DNA from: Streptomyces spinosisporus
Lineage (GTDB): Bacteria; Actinomycetota; Actinomycetes; Streptomycetales; Streptomycetaceae
Direction: 5' to 3'
Length of the DNA: 64,000 nt
Assembly (NCBI RefSeq): GCF_022698145.1
Contig: NZ_JALDAX010000010.1
Coordinates: 248,001-312,000 of the forward strand
Shown here: piece after piece, positions 1 to 6,938 of the stretch
How the letters are laid out: every line of letters starts with the position of its first letter
How positions within the stretch are numbered: the first letter of the stretch is position 1
The notes under the pieces: model-generated
Told to the model about the DNA's origin: nothing
The model's input: only the letters and a program-made list of their open reading frames with translations
Database searches by the model: none
Translations under genes and position numbers: made by a program

Positions 1-65
1 GGACGGGTGGCCCAGATTTTCTACTTTCTGCTGTATCCGCCGTCGCTCCGTTCTAACGTGTCGCT

Positions 66-782
66 ATGGATGCGCTGCCTGTTGCTGCTCTCGCGGTTTC
101 CACTCTCGGGCTTGTTATCTCCGGGGGGGCCGCAACCTTCGCTCGCCAGCAGGCAAGGTCGGGGCGTGAGCAAGCGAAGGCGGCGAGCGATCAAGCCAAA
201 GCGGCAAGCGATCAGGTGGTGGCAGCTCAGCAGCAAGTCGTCGCAGCGCAACAGCAGGTGTCCGCTGCCAATCAACAGATCGATGTTGCGAGGCAGCAGT
301 TGGCAGCCGCCGAGAGGGCGCAACGCGAAGCCACTGAGCCGTACGTGGTCGTGGATATTCGCGCGCGTGTACCGGGCTCTCAGCTTCTTTGGTTTGTTGT
401 TGAAAACATTGGACCTACCCTTGCTAAGGATGTCCGGATCGCTGTTACGCCACCCCTGGCTACCAGTCGCGGTGACGAAGCTACGGCGAAGCTGAATGCT
501 GCCGCTTCGCGTGTGATCCCAGTAATCCCGCCCGGTCGGATGTTCGGTTACACGATGGATGTCGGGTCCGGTTTCTTTGCAGACCCTGAACTGCCGCGGG
601 TGTACACGGTGACTGTCGACGCGAAAGGGCCGCGTGGCCCGGTCGAGACTCTCACATATGTAATTGACCTGAATATTCTTGCAGACAGTGCCCTGAATGC
701 TGACTCCATTGAATGGAGCACGAAGAGAATTGCAGACGAGCTCAAAAGGATGAGAGAGTTTCAGGCGAAGAATCGCCACTAA
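66..782 (+). CDS. Hypothetical membrane-anchored coiled-coil protein
   Basis: I do not recognise this 238-residue protein. Residues about 4-25 form one hydrophobic helix near the N-terminus. Residues about 28-95 are a Gln/Ala-rich heptad stretch with repeated AAQQQV units, which should form a coiled coil. Residues 95-215 look like a beta-rich globular domain (valine-rich stretches such as YVVVDIRA and LWFVVENIG). It resembles generic membrane-anchored hypothetical proteins common in actinobacterial accessory regions. It stands alone on the plus strand, in accessory DNA left of the integrative element core, and converges with the next minus-strand gene. No function is proposed. Confidence 0.65.
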   Translation: MDALPVAALAVSTLGLVISGGAATFARQQARSGREQAKAASDQAKAASDQVVAAQQQVVAAQQQVSAANQQIDVARQQLAAAERAQREATEPYVVVDIRARVPGSQLLWFVVENIGPTLAKDVRIAVTPPLATSRGDEATAKLNAAASRVIPVIPPGRMFGYTMDVGSGFFADPELPRVYTVTVDAKGPRGPVETLTYVIDLNILADSALNADSIEWSTKRIADELKRMREFQAKNRH

Positions 783-833
783 GTTCTTTCTTTGGTGTCA
801 AGAGCTGATGTTAGGGCATCGGAGTGCCATCAA

Positions 834-1388
834 TCAGTTTTCATCTCCTGGGGCAGAACCATCAGAACCGAGATTCAAGTCACCACTTTGAATCAAACGG
901 TACAAACGTTCCGTCGACAGGCGCCGCTGTATTTGCGCATGCGTGAAGACGTCATCGCGGGAGACCTGAAGGACTGAGCCAGGGTCGAGCAACCACCTCG
1001 CAAGGTCGTGGTCGTCGCGACGGACGGCGTCCTCAACCTGTTGCTGCAGCCGCCTCATCAGGTCGCCAAACGACCCATAGAAGAAGTCATCGTTAGATGT
1101 AGGTGGGATCTTCGCCATCGCTCGATAGGCGGATTCCCTCAACTCATCGGCTCGGGCCGTGAACGCTGGCTCATCAACGCGCTGGCCGTCAGCTAGCCGT
1201 GCGCATGTGCGCAGGAGGTATTCAATCCACGCCTGCCCTGTGGCCCGGATCTCCCCAACCAATTGGGCGTCCCGCGCCTTGCGAGCCATGTTGGCCTCAG
1301 CAGCGTTCTTCCTCACCTTCCACACCTGAACGGCCGAGGCCGCTCCTCCCACGGCGAGACCAGCCGCTCCGCTGACGATCGCGGTCAT
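834..1388 (-). CDS. Hypothetical protein with N-terminal membrane helix
   Basis: An unrecognised protein of about 184 residues. The ATG at 1386-1388 gives a start MTAIVSGAAGLAVGG, a short hydrophobic helix, followed by a basic helix (VRKNAAEANMARKARDAQ) and then a mostly alpha-helical soluble part. The frame stays open to 1496 and a GTG at 1398-1400 is an alternative start. No good Shine-Dalgarno sequence precedes either, so the start is uncertain. It resembles small accessory proteins with one membrane helix and a helical cytosolic domain. Its 3' end converges with the preceding plus-strand gene. No function can be assigned. Confidence 0.6.
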   Translation of the reverse strand: MTAIVSGAAGLAVGGAASAVQVWKVRKNAAEANMARKARDAQLVGEIRATGQAWIEYLLRTCARLADGQRVDEPAFTARADELRESAYRAMAKIPPTSNDDFFYGSFGDLMRRLQQQVEDAVRRDDHDLARWLLDPGSVLQVSRDDVFTHAQIQRRLSTERLYRLIQSGDLNLGSDGSAPGDEN

Positions 1389-1713
1389 GAGTTCACTCAC
1401 GAGGGGAGTCTGACATGTAACGACCGATGGCCGTAGACAGCAGAAGGGGTGAGGGCTTTGAACCTGGGCGTTCGTAGTGGAACGGGAGATGAGCATCGAG
1501 CTCTCAGCTTGGGAAGCTTGGGTTCCTTAGCGGTGATCGACGGGTTGACCTGGGGTGGAAGGACCTTCCAGTCTCGGCGGATCAGCTGTTTGGTCTCCGC
1601 TGTTCCCCGTGAGTCCCCGCAGGGTCTGGCACGCGGATGGCACGACCTCGGCCCTTCGTCCCGAATCGCCGCGGGGGCTGGGGCTCGTAGGGCGCCATCC
1701 CGCCGTGGCCTAC
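1389..1713. other. Intergenic stretch without a gene
   Basis: About 325 bases between two minus-strand hypothetical genes. I see no convincing coding region, hairpin or RNA gene here. It probably holds only the promoter of the gene ending at 834. Confidence 0.5.
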
Positions 1714-2157
1714 CTAGCCTGCCGAGTCAACAGGCGGTGTATCCGCGGCGGGTGGCAGCTCGCGGCTGCCCTCCAACGCCTGGCCGAAGCTCTTGCAGAA
1801 CTCTGTGAAGCTCCACTGGGCGCCGGGAGCCGGTGCAAACGAAGCGAACGATCCAACGCGCTCACCTCCCACTGCTACGTCCAAGGTGCCTTGCTCGCCG
1901 ATGCGTGCGCTCGGACACTCCCGAAGCTCCTGGGCGAACATGGGTTTGGTCTGTCTCCCCTGTCCTAGCCATGCACCCCAGTAGATGGTCCGGTCGGTGA
2001 GGAAGAGGACGCCATCCTGAGGACCGTCCCACAGGTTTCGCGCGGGCGAACTGGCAATTCTCCGTTCGCCAGGGCCAAGCACGGGTTCAATGCTCTGCCA
2101 GTACTCCGCCTGCGCTTTGTCGTAGCGCCGCTGTGCCCAGCGTCTAAACATGGCCAT
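1714..2157 (-). CDS. Hypothetical protein, possible PH-like domain
   Basis: A soluble protein of about 147 residues. The ATG at 2155-2157 follows a very strong GGGAGGGG ribosome-binding site, so I prefer it to the upstream TTG at 2172; a second ATG six bases further in is also possible. After a basic helix (FRRWAQRRYDKAQAEY), the middle part (GERRIASSPARNLWDG, then VLFLTDRTIYWGAW) resembles the pattern of bacterial PH-like domains, where a strand carrying LTD-R-hydrophobic-Y is typical. The C-terminal tail is proline-rich. This fold assignment is inference from the pattern only. The gene stands alone in accessory DNA. Confidence 0.6.
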   Translation of the reverse strand: MAMFRRWAQRRYDKAQAEYWQSIEPVLGPGERRIASSPARNLWDGPQDGVLFLTDRTIYWGAWLGQGRQTKPMFAQELRECPSARIGEQGTLDVAVGGERVGSFASFAPAPGAQWSFTEFCKSFGQALEGSRELPPAADTPPVDSAG

Positions 2158-2492
2158 GGTCCCCTCCCTCAAGTGCGTCCAGTATGCAGCCCTTTATGGC
2201 GTCCGTCCCTGGGTTCGATTGATATCGCGACCGGCCTCGTAGGGACGAGCGCCGGCTGGGGAAGGTGCTTGCGGTGCCCGGCTATGGCTCGTCTGCCACC
2301 GTGGGTCGCTGTTGAGTGGTCTCAAGGTAGCCTCGCACAGCCCAGAGACGGCCCAACACTGCCCAGCACTAGTACTGCACGGTCCACTGCCAGACGCTAC
2401 CAACGGAGTAAAACTCCGGGCTCTACAGCCAGAGCATGCCGTAATGGGCGCTACTTGCACCGGAGGGCTGGTGAGGGTGGGCGCGATGGCCT
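2158..2492. other. Intergenic stretch without a gene
   Basis: About 335 bases between the hypothetical gene ending at 1714 and the 3' end of the membrane-protein gene. It contains the ribosome-binding site of the 1714-2157 gene. I see no RNA gene, strong hairpin or convincing coding frame. Confidence 0.45.
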
Positions 2493-3089
2493 CTAATTGC
2501 TTGGCGTCGCGATTGGGGTAACGCGAGCGGAGACTATGTCGCTTTGCAGCTTGATTTGTTTGTACGAGCTCTTCACTATGCTTTTCCAGGAAAAGAACGA
2601 ACCCGCAGTCAATGCGATCCCAAGAATGGTGACGACTGTCATAGACGCGACAATATTAAGCTTGTCCCCATGCCGGATAAGGTTACCGTCGGCAGCCAAT
2701 GTCAACAAGGCCCCATTAACTACCCAACCGCGACAGACTCGCATGCGGCTTCTAGCGTACTCTGTACGCGCCAAAAAATAGGGAACTGTGGAAATGCGTT
2801 CGCGGGCAACCGTGTAGTCGCGGGAGTTCGGGAAATAGGTCGCCTTGTATGTCTCGCTAAGAGGCTTAAGGAGCAGGTCCGCCGCACGATCAAGAACTAT
2901 TCCTGCCGCGTATGAAAGGGTAAGGCCACAGGACAATATGAAGCCTGTATCAGCTTCTAGTATCTTAGAAATCGTTTGCCCGTCGAGTGCGCAAAACAAA
3001 AATCCGACGCTAGCCAGAGTCGCTCCAATGCCAATGACTAGCACCTCTGCGAAAAGGGCAGTAACCGATATGCCCGACCCCTCATTCAA
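2493..3089 (-). CDS. Four-helix membrane protein, third gene of the NdpA/RelA-SpoT operon
   Basis: A 198-residue membrane protein I cannot name. Two hydrophobic helices lie at the N-terminus (about residues 8-32 and 45-66) and two nearer the C-terminus (about 122-140 and 145-167), separated by a charged, arginine-rich loop (RDYTVARERIS, TEYARSRMRVCR). The start is a TTG at 3087-3089, supported by GGGGAG eight bases upstream and by an 8-base overlap with the end of the upstream synthetase gene. The overlap implies translational coupling. Base composition is visibly richer in A+T than typical Streptomyces genes, so recent transfer is likely. Small multi-helix membrane proteins next to nucleotide synthetases can be membrane-disrupting effectors or nucleotide-responsive partners; that role here is inference. 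Confidence 0.75.
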   Translation of the reverse strand: MNEGSGISVTALFAEVLVIGIGATLASVGFLFCALDGQTISKILEADTGFILSCGLTLSYAAGIVLDRAADLLLKPLSETYKATYFPNSRDYTVARERISTVPYFLARTEYARSRMRVCRGWVVNGALLTLAADGNLIRHGDKLNIVASMTVVTILGIALTAGSFFSWKSIVKSSYKQIKLQSDIVSARVTPIATPSN

Positions 3090-4059
3090 AAGCTACTCCC
3101 CACACGCTTGAAAGCTCGTCTAGCCAGTCGTCGGGTAACGCTTGACGCCATGCAGCCGCGAGGCGAAGCGGCATCTCTTCGAGTAGCTGGAAAATGATTA
3201 CACTTTCGGGCTGACCTACCAAAACATACTGTCCCGATTGGCCGACCTCACTCATTGGTCCGTACTCTCGGAAAGTGTCATCCAGCTTAGCGAACCGGTG
3301 GCGCGAAAAGTCAACCAATCTATTCCCGTAGGATTCAGTGTCCTCGATCAACGAGGTTAGTACAGGCATAATCTCCTCTGAAATGGAGATTTCATAGTCA
3401 GACGCCACGAAAAGATGAAATACTCGTTCGGCGTGACGCAGTAGTTGGACCTCTCGAAAATCTGGATTGGACTCCATTTCTTCGACCCCCCGGGCCACTT
3501 CCGAGTCGTACAACTCGACCAGTGCTAGGAGACGATACAGGGAGCGTCTGACAACGGGCGTGGACGGAACGGCTGGTTTGTAGAGAAGAGTATGCGACAT
3601 GCGGGACCAGAGATCCTGTGCCCGAGTCCTGACTTGAATCTCACATTCCAGCGGTGAAGTATCACTTGCCGGATCATGACTGGGGTCGACGATCTGCAGG
3701 TGGATCTTGGGATAGATCAAACGCGATTCGTTTTCAGGCTGATCGCGCTCATCTTCTTCATGCAATACAGTGAAGGCGGCTCGGATTACTTCGAGCACTT
3801 CATCAACGTCGTTGCTGTGCTCAAGTATCACTCGAACCCCGGCTTTATCGGTTATCTCTTCCCAGGGGTTCGCATATCTTTTTTTGAGAGCCTTTCTAAC
3901 GAAACTTGCTACGTCCTTGCTTCGCCCCTGAACCTCGCATGTGATCCCATTGGCGGCCGCCTCGGTGCGTATAAGCTCTGTTACGTTCGACGCTAGAGTG
4001 TCGAATATGGATTTTTCTCTTATGTACCTGAGTCTCGCCTCATTCTGGACCTGATCCAT
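3082..4059 (-). CDS. RelA/SpoT-domain nucleotide (pyrophosphokinase) synthetase
   Basis: A 325-residue protein whose first half is a RelA/SpoT synthetase domain. Visible family motifs are GRSKDVASFVRKALKKR (residues 45-61, substrate-binding basic helix), TDKAGVRVIL (70-79, with the metal-binding Asp71), and ECEIQVRTRAQDLW (138-151, with catalytic Glu140), then LLYK at 158-161. The guanine-stacking G-loop, usually GYRSLH, reads IYPKIH (115-120): Tyr and His remain but Gly and Arg are lost. There is no HD hydrolase, TGS or ACT domain, so it is a small stand-alone type. The helical C-terminal half (165-325) is unassigned. The first 20 bases overlap the NdpA gene and the last bases overlap the membrane-protein gene. 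Members of this superfamily make (p)ppGpp or related alarmones, or pyrophosphorylate tRNA as toxins; which applies is unknown. Confidence 0.88.
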   Translation of the reverse strand: MDQVQNEARLRYIREKSIFDTLASNVTELIRTEAAANGITCEVQGRSKDVASFVRKALKKRYANPWEEITDKAGVRVILEHSNDVDEVLEVIRAAFTVLHEEDERDQPENESRLIYPKIHLQIVDPSHDPASDTSPLECEIQVRTRAQDLWSRMSHTLLYKPAVPSTPVVRRSLYRLLALVELYDSEVARGVEEMESNPDFREVQLLRHAERVFHLFVASDYEISISEEIMPVLTSLIEDTESYGNRLVDFSRHRFAKLDDTFREYGPMSEVGQSGQYVLVGQPESVIIFQLLEEMPLRLAAAWRQALPDDWLDELSSVWGVAFE

Positions 4060-5149
4060 CAGAGCTTTCCAGATCGCGCGGCCTGTTTGATCGGCGTCCG
4101 CCGCTGCCTCGGCTCTTCATCTCCTTGAGATGGTCAAGAACCTCGATTCGACTCAGACCATCGTCGTCGTCGACAACGTGAACTATTCCTTCCGTGAGCG
4201 CGGATGGCGGGACAATTACTACTGTTCCGCTATCGAAGGTGTACTGAATCTTGGCAAGCTTACTTTCGACAAGGTAAAGATCCTTCTCAAATGGCGTCTT
4301 GGGTACACCCGATTCACTCATCAAGTGAACGTAAGCGTCACGATCTTCTTCGTCGAGATGGGAATTGGCGAATCCGCGCATGGAAATGCTTCGACGGTTG
4401 CTTTGAAGTTCAGACAGCAATGCAACCGTGTACCTCGTTTGTTTTTCTGAACTAGTACTGAAGGAGTCTATCCATTTGCCCGATGATTCGAAAAAGCGCA
4501 GCGTCAGCTCTTCTGGCTGTTCTTTCGGGCGGCATCCAAGATAATCCTGGAGGAAGAATCCAGCAATGCGAGAGCCGGGAGTCTGTTTGTCTGAGACGAA
4601 CCCTTCGAGTGCGTGCTCGTCATCCTGAGGCTGTAGAAAAAGTCCCGCCTTGTAGACCTGAGCTTTTCCCGCGAATAGTAGGTCGTTCAGGTATACGACC
4701 TGAAAGGTGTCCTTTCCGTTAACCGAGTCAAACGTTGCACGCATCCCATTTTCGTTTGCCAGTTTCACGATTAGTAGCGCACGTTTTTCCGCAATGGAGG
4801 CGCTGGCCACCAAGAGCAAGCCGCCTGAATTGGCGCCATCTTGGGATGCCCTGAGTGCTTCGGCAAGGTCCTGCGAAACGAGAACGAAATCGGATTCGTC
4901 GCCGTCTAGGTAATCGCGTACGATGTCTGGTACTTTGGAGGAGCGTGGGGAGTCCTCTACGATTTCCCGCCCGGAGTGGGCCAAATCCCCCCGAAATTTC
5001 ACCTGTAAGTTTTTGAGAACCTCAGGCGTTAGAGGGCTAGATACCTGACTCAGGCGCAAGGGGGCGGGATTGGTCTCGCGCCTGAAGACCTTGGGGACCT
5101 CGTGAACAATCACTTCTCGGATTTTGAGCAACCCAAAATCGATACTCAT
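4040..5149 (-). CDS. Nucleoid-associated protein, NdpA/YejK family
   Basis: A 369-residue protein matching the actinobacterial NdpA-type nucleoid-associated proteins as I know them: the N-terminal MSIDFGLLKIREVIVHEVPK, the TDF/SQ region (here SDFVLVSQDLA), a GLLLVA segment, KAQVYKAGLFLQ, VSDKQT, FFLQDYLGC, and the late LLSELQSNRRSIS and FANSHLDEEDR. Start choice: the ATG at 5147-5149 has AGGGGGG upstream; an in-frame upstream start lacks support. It is the first gene of a three-gene operon with a RelA/SpoT synthetase and a membrane protein. NdpA proteins bind nucleoid DNA; in this setting it may sense invading or altered DNA, which is inference. G+C is lower than in the chromosomal genes, consistent with transfer. 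Confidence 0.85.
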   Translation of the reverse strand: MSIDFGLLKIREVIVHEVPKVFRRETNPAPLRLSQVSSPLTPEVLKNLQVKFRGDLAHSGREIVEDSPRSSKVPDIVRDYLDGDESDFVLVSQDLAEALRASQDGANSGGLLLVASASIAEKRALLIVKLANENGMRATFDSVNGKDTFQVVYLNDLLFAGKAQVYKAGLFLQPQDDEHALEGFVSDKQTPGSRIAGFFLQDYLGCRPKEQPEELTLRFFESSGKWIDSFSTSSEKQTRYTVALLSELQSNRRSISMRGFANSHLDEEDRDAYVHLMSESGVPKTPFEKDLYLVESKLAKIQYTFDSGTVVIVPPSALTEGIVHVVDDDDGLSRIEVLDHLKEMKSRGSGGRRSNRPRDLESSDGSGPE

Positions 5150-5318
5150 AACGCCCCCCTGACCACTCGGCTCCAACCCGTGAGCCGGTAAGCACTCCAT
5201 GTTACGACAGCGAATAGGGTGCTGCTAGGGGGAGCTCAGGTCAAGTTCCCTGCGGAGATTGGCTCTTCGTCGAAGAGGTCGGCGGAGCGGGTTTGGCCGG
5301 TGGCCTGCCCGGTCTGGG

Positions 5319-5415
5319 GTCGAGCATGACCAGGGGGCCGTACGCTGGTTGGCAACTCGGGCAGGCTTTGGGCCTGACCGCAATGTGCACGAGTGGCCCC
5401 CTGGTCTTGCTCGAC
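5319..5415. repeat. 21-bp near-perfect inverted repeat with nested stems
   Basis: The arm at 5319-5339 (GTCGAGCATGACCAGGGGG plus CC) matches the reverse complement of 5395-5415 at 20 of 21 positions, with a 55-base spacer. The spacer contains a further hairpin, CAGGC/GCCTG at 5362-5376, and an ACTCG/CGAGT pair around it. A cruciform-sized structure in non-coding DNA of an element that replicates by rolling circle could be a single-strand origin, a transfer locus or a strong bidirectional terminator. The structure is seen; the role is inference. Confidence 0.7.
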
Positions 5416-5561
5416 GCGGGACCCGGACCGGGGAGGTGGCTAAAGCCGTGGAGCCGACCGCCCCAGCCACGATGTACCCCTTCTCTGGCATCAGGTCACT
5501 GATTGCTGTGCGCGCGGTACGGGCGCCGGCCGGGCTGGAGCGGGGCGGAGACAGGAGCGCA

Positions 5562-5582
5562 GGCCCGGCCGGGGGCCGGGCC
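5562..5582. terminator. GC-rich hairpin, possible gntR terminator
   Basis: Perfect 9-bp stem GGCCCGGCC/GGCCGGGCC with a GGG loop, 65 bases beyond the 3' end of the minus-strand GntR gene. No T-tract, as is common for Streptomyces terminators. Confidence 0.5.
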
Positions 5583-5647
5583 GCGCGCGGTGAGCGGAGC
5601 GAGCCGCCTTGATTACGTGAAGAAACTCTGAGCCAACTCGGGTACGG

Positions 5648-6388
5648 CTACAGCCTGAACGACAGCTCCAACTCGTCGCCTGGCAGGTGGAACTCTTCCA
5701 GGGCCAAGGGCTTGTCCGCCGCCGCGAGCGTCACGCGGATGACGTGCAGGAGAGGCACACCATCCGCGAGTCGGAGGGCCTGGGCCTGGTCCGGTAGAGG
5801 CATGCGGGTGCGAACGTACTCCGTGAAGCGGAGTTCGTGGCCCAGGTCTGCGAGTGCCGTGTAGAGCTCCGGCGCCGGCGGCGGTGCCTCCTCCTCGTAC
5901 TTGGTGTCGATCAGGACGGAGAACGGCACGTACGTCCGGTGGAGTTGGCGGAGATGGCCGTGGTCTGCCGTTTGTAGGGCGTCGTACGTGAACATCGGCT
6001 CGCCCGGCGGGATGCGGAGTAGGTCCGCCAGGGCCAACGGGGCGTCGGTGCGAGTGGCCACGGGGGGCTCGGCGTCGGTCCAGCGGATGCCGTCGGCCTC
6101 GATGTAGCGGCCGTCGGGTGCCCTGCGTACGCCGCGCGGGCGCGTGTGGCTGGGGCGGCCATGAGGTGAGCGGGCGAAGGTGCCGCGGCCCATGATGGCC
6201 TCGACGAGACCGGACGCCCGTAGCTCGGAGAGGCCCTGACGGACTGTGGGGCGCGTCACGCTGAACTGCTTCGCCAACGCCTCCTCGGACGGGAGCGGTT
6301 GGCCGGCCGGGAAGGTGCCGTCCAAGATGCCATCGCGCAGGTAGTCGGCGATCTGCCGATACTTCGGCTGCGTGTCCTTCGGCGGCAT
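5648..6388 (-). CDS. GntR-family transcriptional regulator with UTRA domain
   Basis: A 246-residue regulator. Residues about 5-70 form the GntR winged helix-turn-helix (PKYRQIADYLRDGIL, LPSEEALAKQFSVTRPTVRQ, GLVEAIMGRGTF); the remainder is a UTRA ligand-binding domain (YTALADLGHELRFTEYVRTR, LLHVIRVTLAA, LALEEFHLPGDELELSF). The ATG at 6386-6388 has GGAGGG six bases upstream and starts just before the HTH, so it is preferred to an in-frame start at 6487. Related GntR proteins (KorSA, TraR types) control replication and transfer in Streptomyces integrative elements. The gene is divergent from the transfer genes across a region full of palindromes, so it probably represses itself and that promoter. 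Its ligand is unknown. Confidence 0.9.
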   Translation of the reverse strand: MPPKDTQPKYRQIADYLRDGILDGTFPAGQPLPSEEALAKQFSVTRPTVRQGLSELRASGLVEAIMGRGTFARSPHGRPSHTRPRGVRRAPDGRYIEADGIRWTDAEPPVATRTDAPLALADLLRIPPGEPMFTYDALQTADHGHLRQLHRTYVPFSVLIDTKYEEEAPPPAPELYTALADLGHELRFTEYVRTRMPLPDQAQALRLADGVPLLHVIRVTLAAADKPLALEEFHLPGDELELSFRL

Positions 6389-6422
6389 GCGGGCCCTCCA
6401 CGGCAGGGGTTGTTGCTTCTTC

Positions 6423-6457
6423 CTTCCATGGATGGAAGTTCCATCCGCGGACGGAAG
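6423..6457. promoter_or_regulatory. Cluster of overlapping TTCCAT-type inverted repeats (gntR operator)
   Basis: Four half-sites alternate in orientation: CTTCCAT (6423-6429), ATGGAAG (6432-6438), GTTCCAT (6438-6444) and ACGGAAG (6451-6457). The central pair is an exact palindrome, GGATGGAAGTTCCATCC, at 6430-6446. It sits 35 bases upstream of the GntR start, so autoregulation is likely by inference. Confidence 0.7.
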
Positions 6458-6480
6458 TAGCTTCTCCCACTCGAAGGCGG

Positions 6481-6535
6481 TTGACAACCCGTACTACGGG
6501 TTGCACTCTTGTCCGCGTCACCCGTACTACGGGTG
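6481..6535 (+). promoter_or_regulatory. Promoter of the AICE transfer operon with twin palindromic operators
   Basis: A consensus -35 TTGACA (6481-6486) and a -10-like CACTCT (6504-6509) are 17 bases apart. The spacer is filled by a 17-bp perfect palindrome, AACCCGTACTACGGGTT (6486-6502). A second copy, CACCCGTACTACGGGTG (6519-6535), lies 33 bp further, centre to centre, i.e. three helical turns. Binding at both would block polymerase, probably by the adjacent GntR regulator. Confidence 0.8.
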
Positions 6536-6590
6536 GTCTAGCAATCCGGAGGATCGGCCTTCGGGTGCCAGAGATGAGGAGATCCGAACA

Positions 6591-6938
6591 GTGGCAAGCC
6601 TTCCGATCGACACCGCGAAGTACACGGGGATCATCTGCGCCGTACCCCCGACTCCGCGGGTCGCCAACCGTGAGACAGGTCAGCTCCGCGTCGACCGCGA
6701 CACGGGCAAGACCATGTATCAGGTCGGACTCTGCTTGATGGCAGGGTCGTCGGCCGACGTCGTGAACGTGAGCGTGGCCGGTGAGCCGGCCGGTGTGCAG
6801 CTCGGCATGCCCGTGGCCGTGCGGGACCTGGTCGCCACGCCGTGGGAGAACGAGGGGCGGCACGGAATCGCGTTCCGTGCTGCGGAGATCCGGCCCCTGA
6901 ACACTCCCGCCCCGGCGGGCAAGGGGGCCGCGCAGTGA
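6591..6938 (+). CDS. Small conserved AICE protein of unknown function
   Basis: A 115-residue soluble protein, first gene of the transfer/replication operon. The GTG at 6591-6593 is chosen because GAGGAG precedes it at proper distance; the reading frame is open further upstream but runs through the operators. The sequence (YTGIICAVPPTPRVANRETG, then strand-rich VVNVSVAGEPAGVQLG) resembles short proteins found just upstream of the FtsK-like gene in many Streptomyces integrative elements; the pattern suggests a small beta-barrel. Its stop overlaps the next start (TGATG), implying translational coupling. I do not know its function. Confidence 0.8.
   Translation: MASLPIDTAKYTGIICAVPPTPRVANRETGQLRVDRDTGKTMYQVGLCLMAGSSADVVNVSVAGEPAGVQLGMPVAVRDLVATPWENEGRHGIAFRAAEIRPLNTPAPAGKGAAQ

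Larger units (their letters stand above)
5150..5647. other. Non-coding structured region left of the AICE core
   Basis: About 500 bases without a supported gene, between the divergent end points of the NdpA operon promoter and the 3' end of the GntR gene. It holds the upstream region of the NdpA gene, a long inverted repeat at 5319-5415 and a GC-rich hairpin at 5562-5582. No copy of the tRNA 3' end was seen here. Confidence 0.6.

Noticed and set aside
21..779. Minus-strand 252-codon open frame opposite the first gene
   Set aside because: The plus-strand frame gives a sensible membrane helix and coiled coil, while this one is Arg/Ser/His-rich without structure.
5420..5427. GACCCGGA, identical to the TraB recognition repeat known from pSVH1
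   Set aside because: Only one copy lies here, and another is inside coding DNA at 8952; an 8-mer of this composition is expected several times by chance in a window of this GC content. Functional sites have clustered copies.
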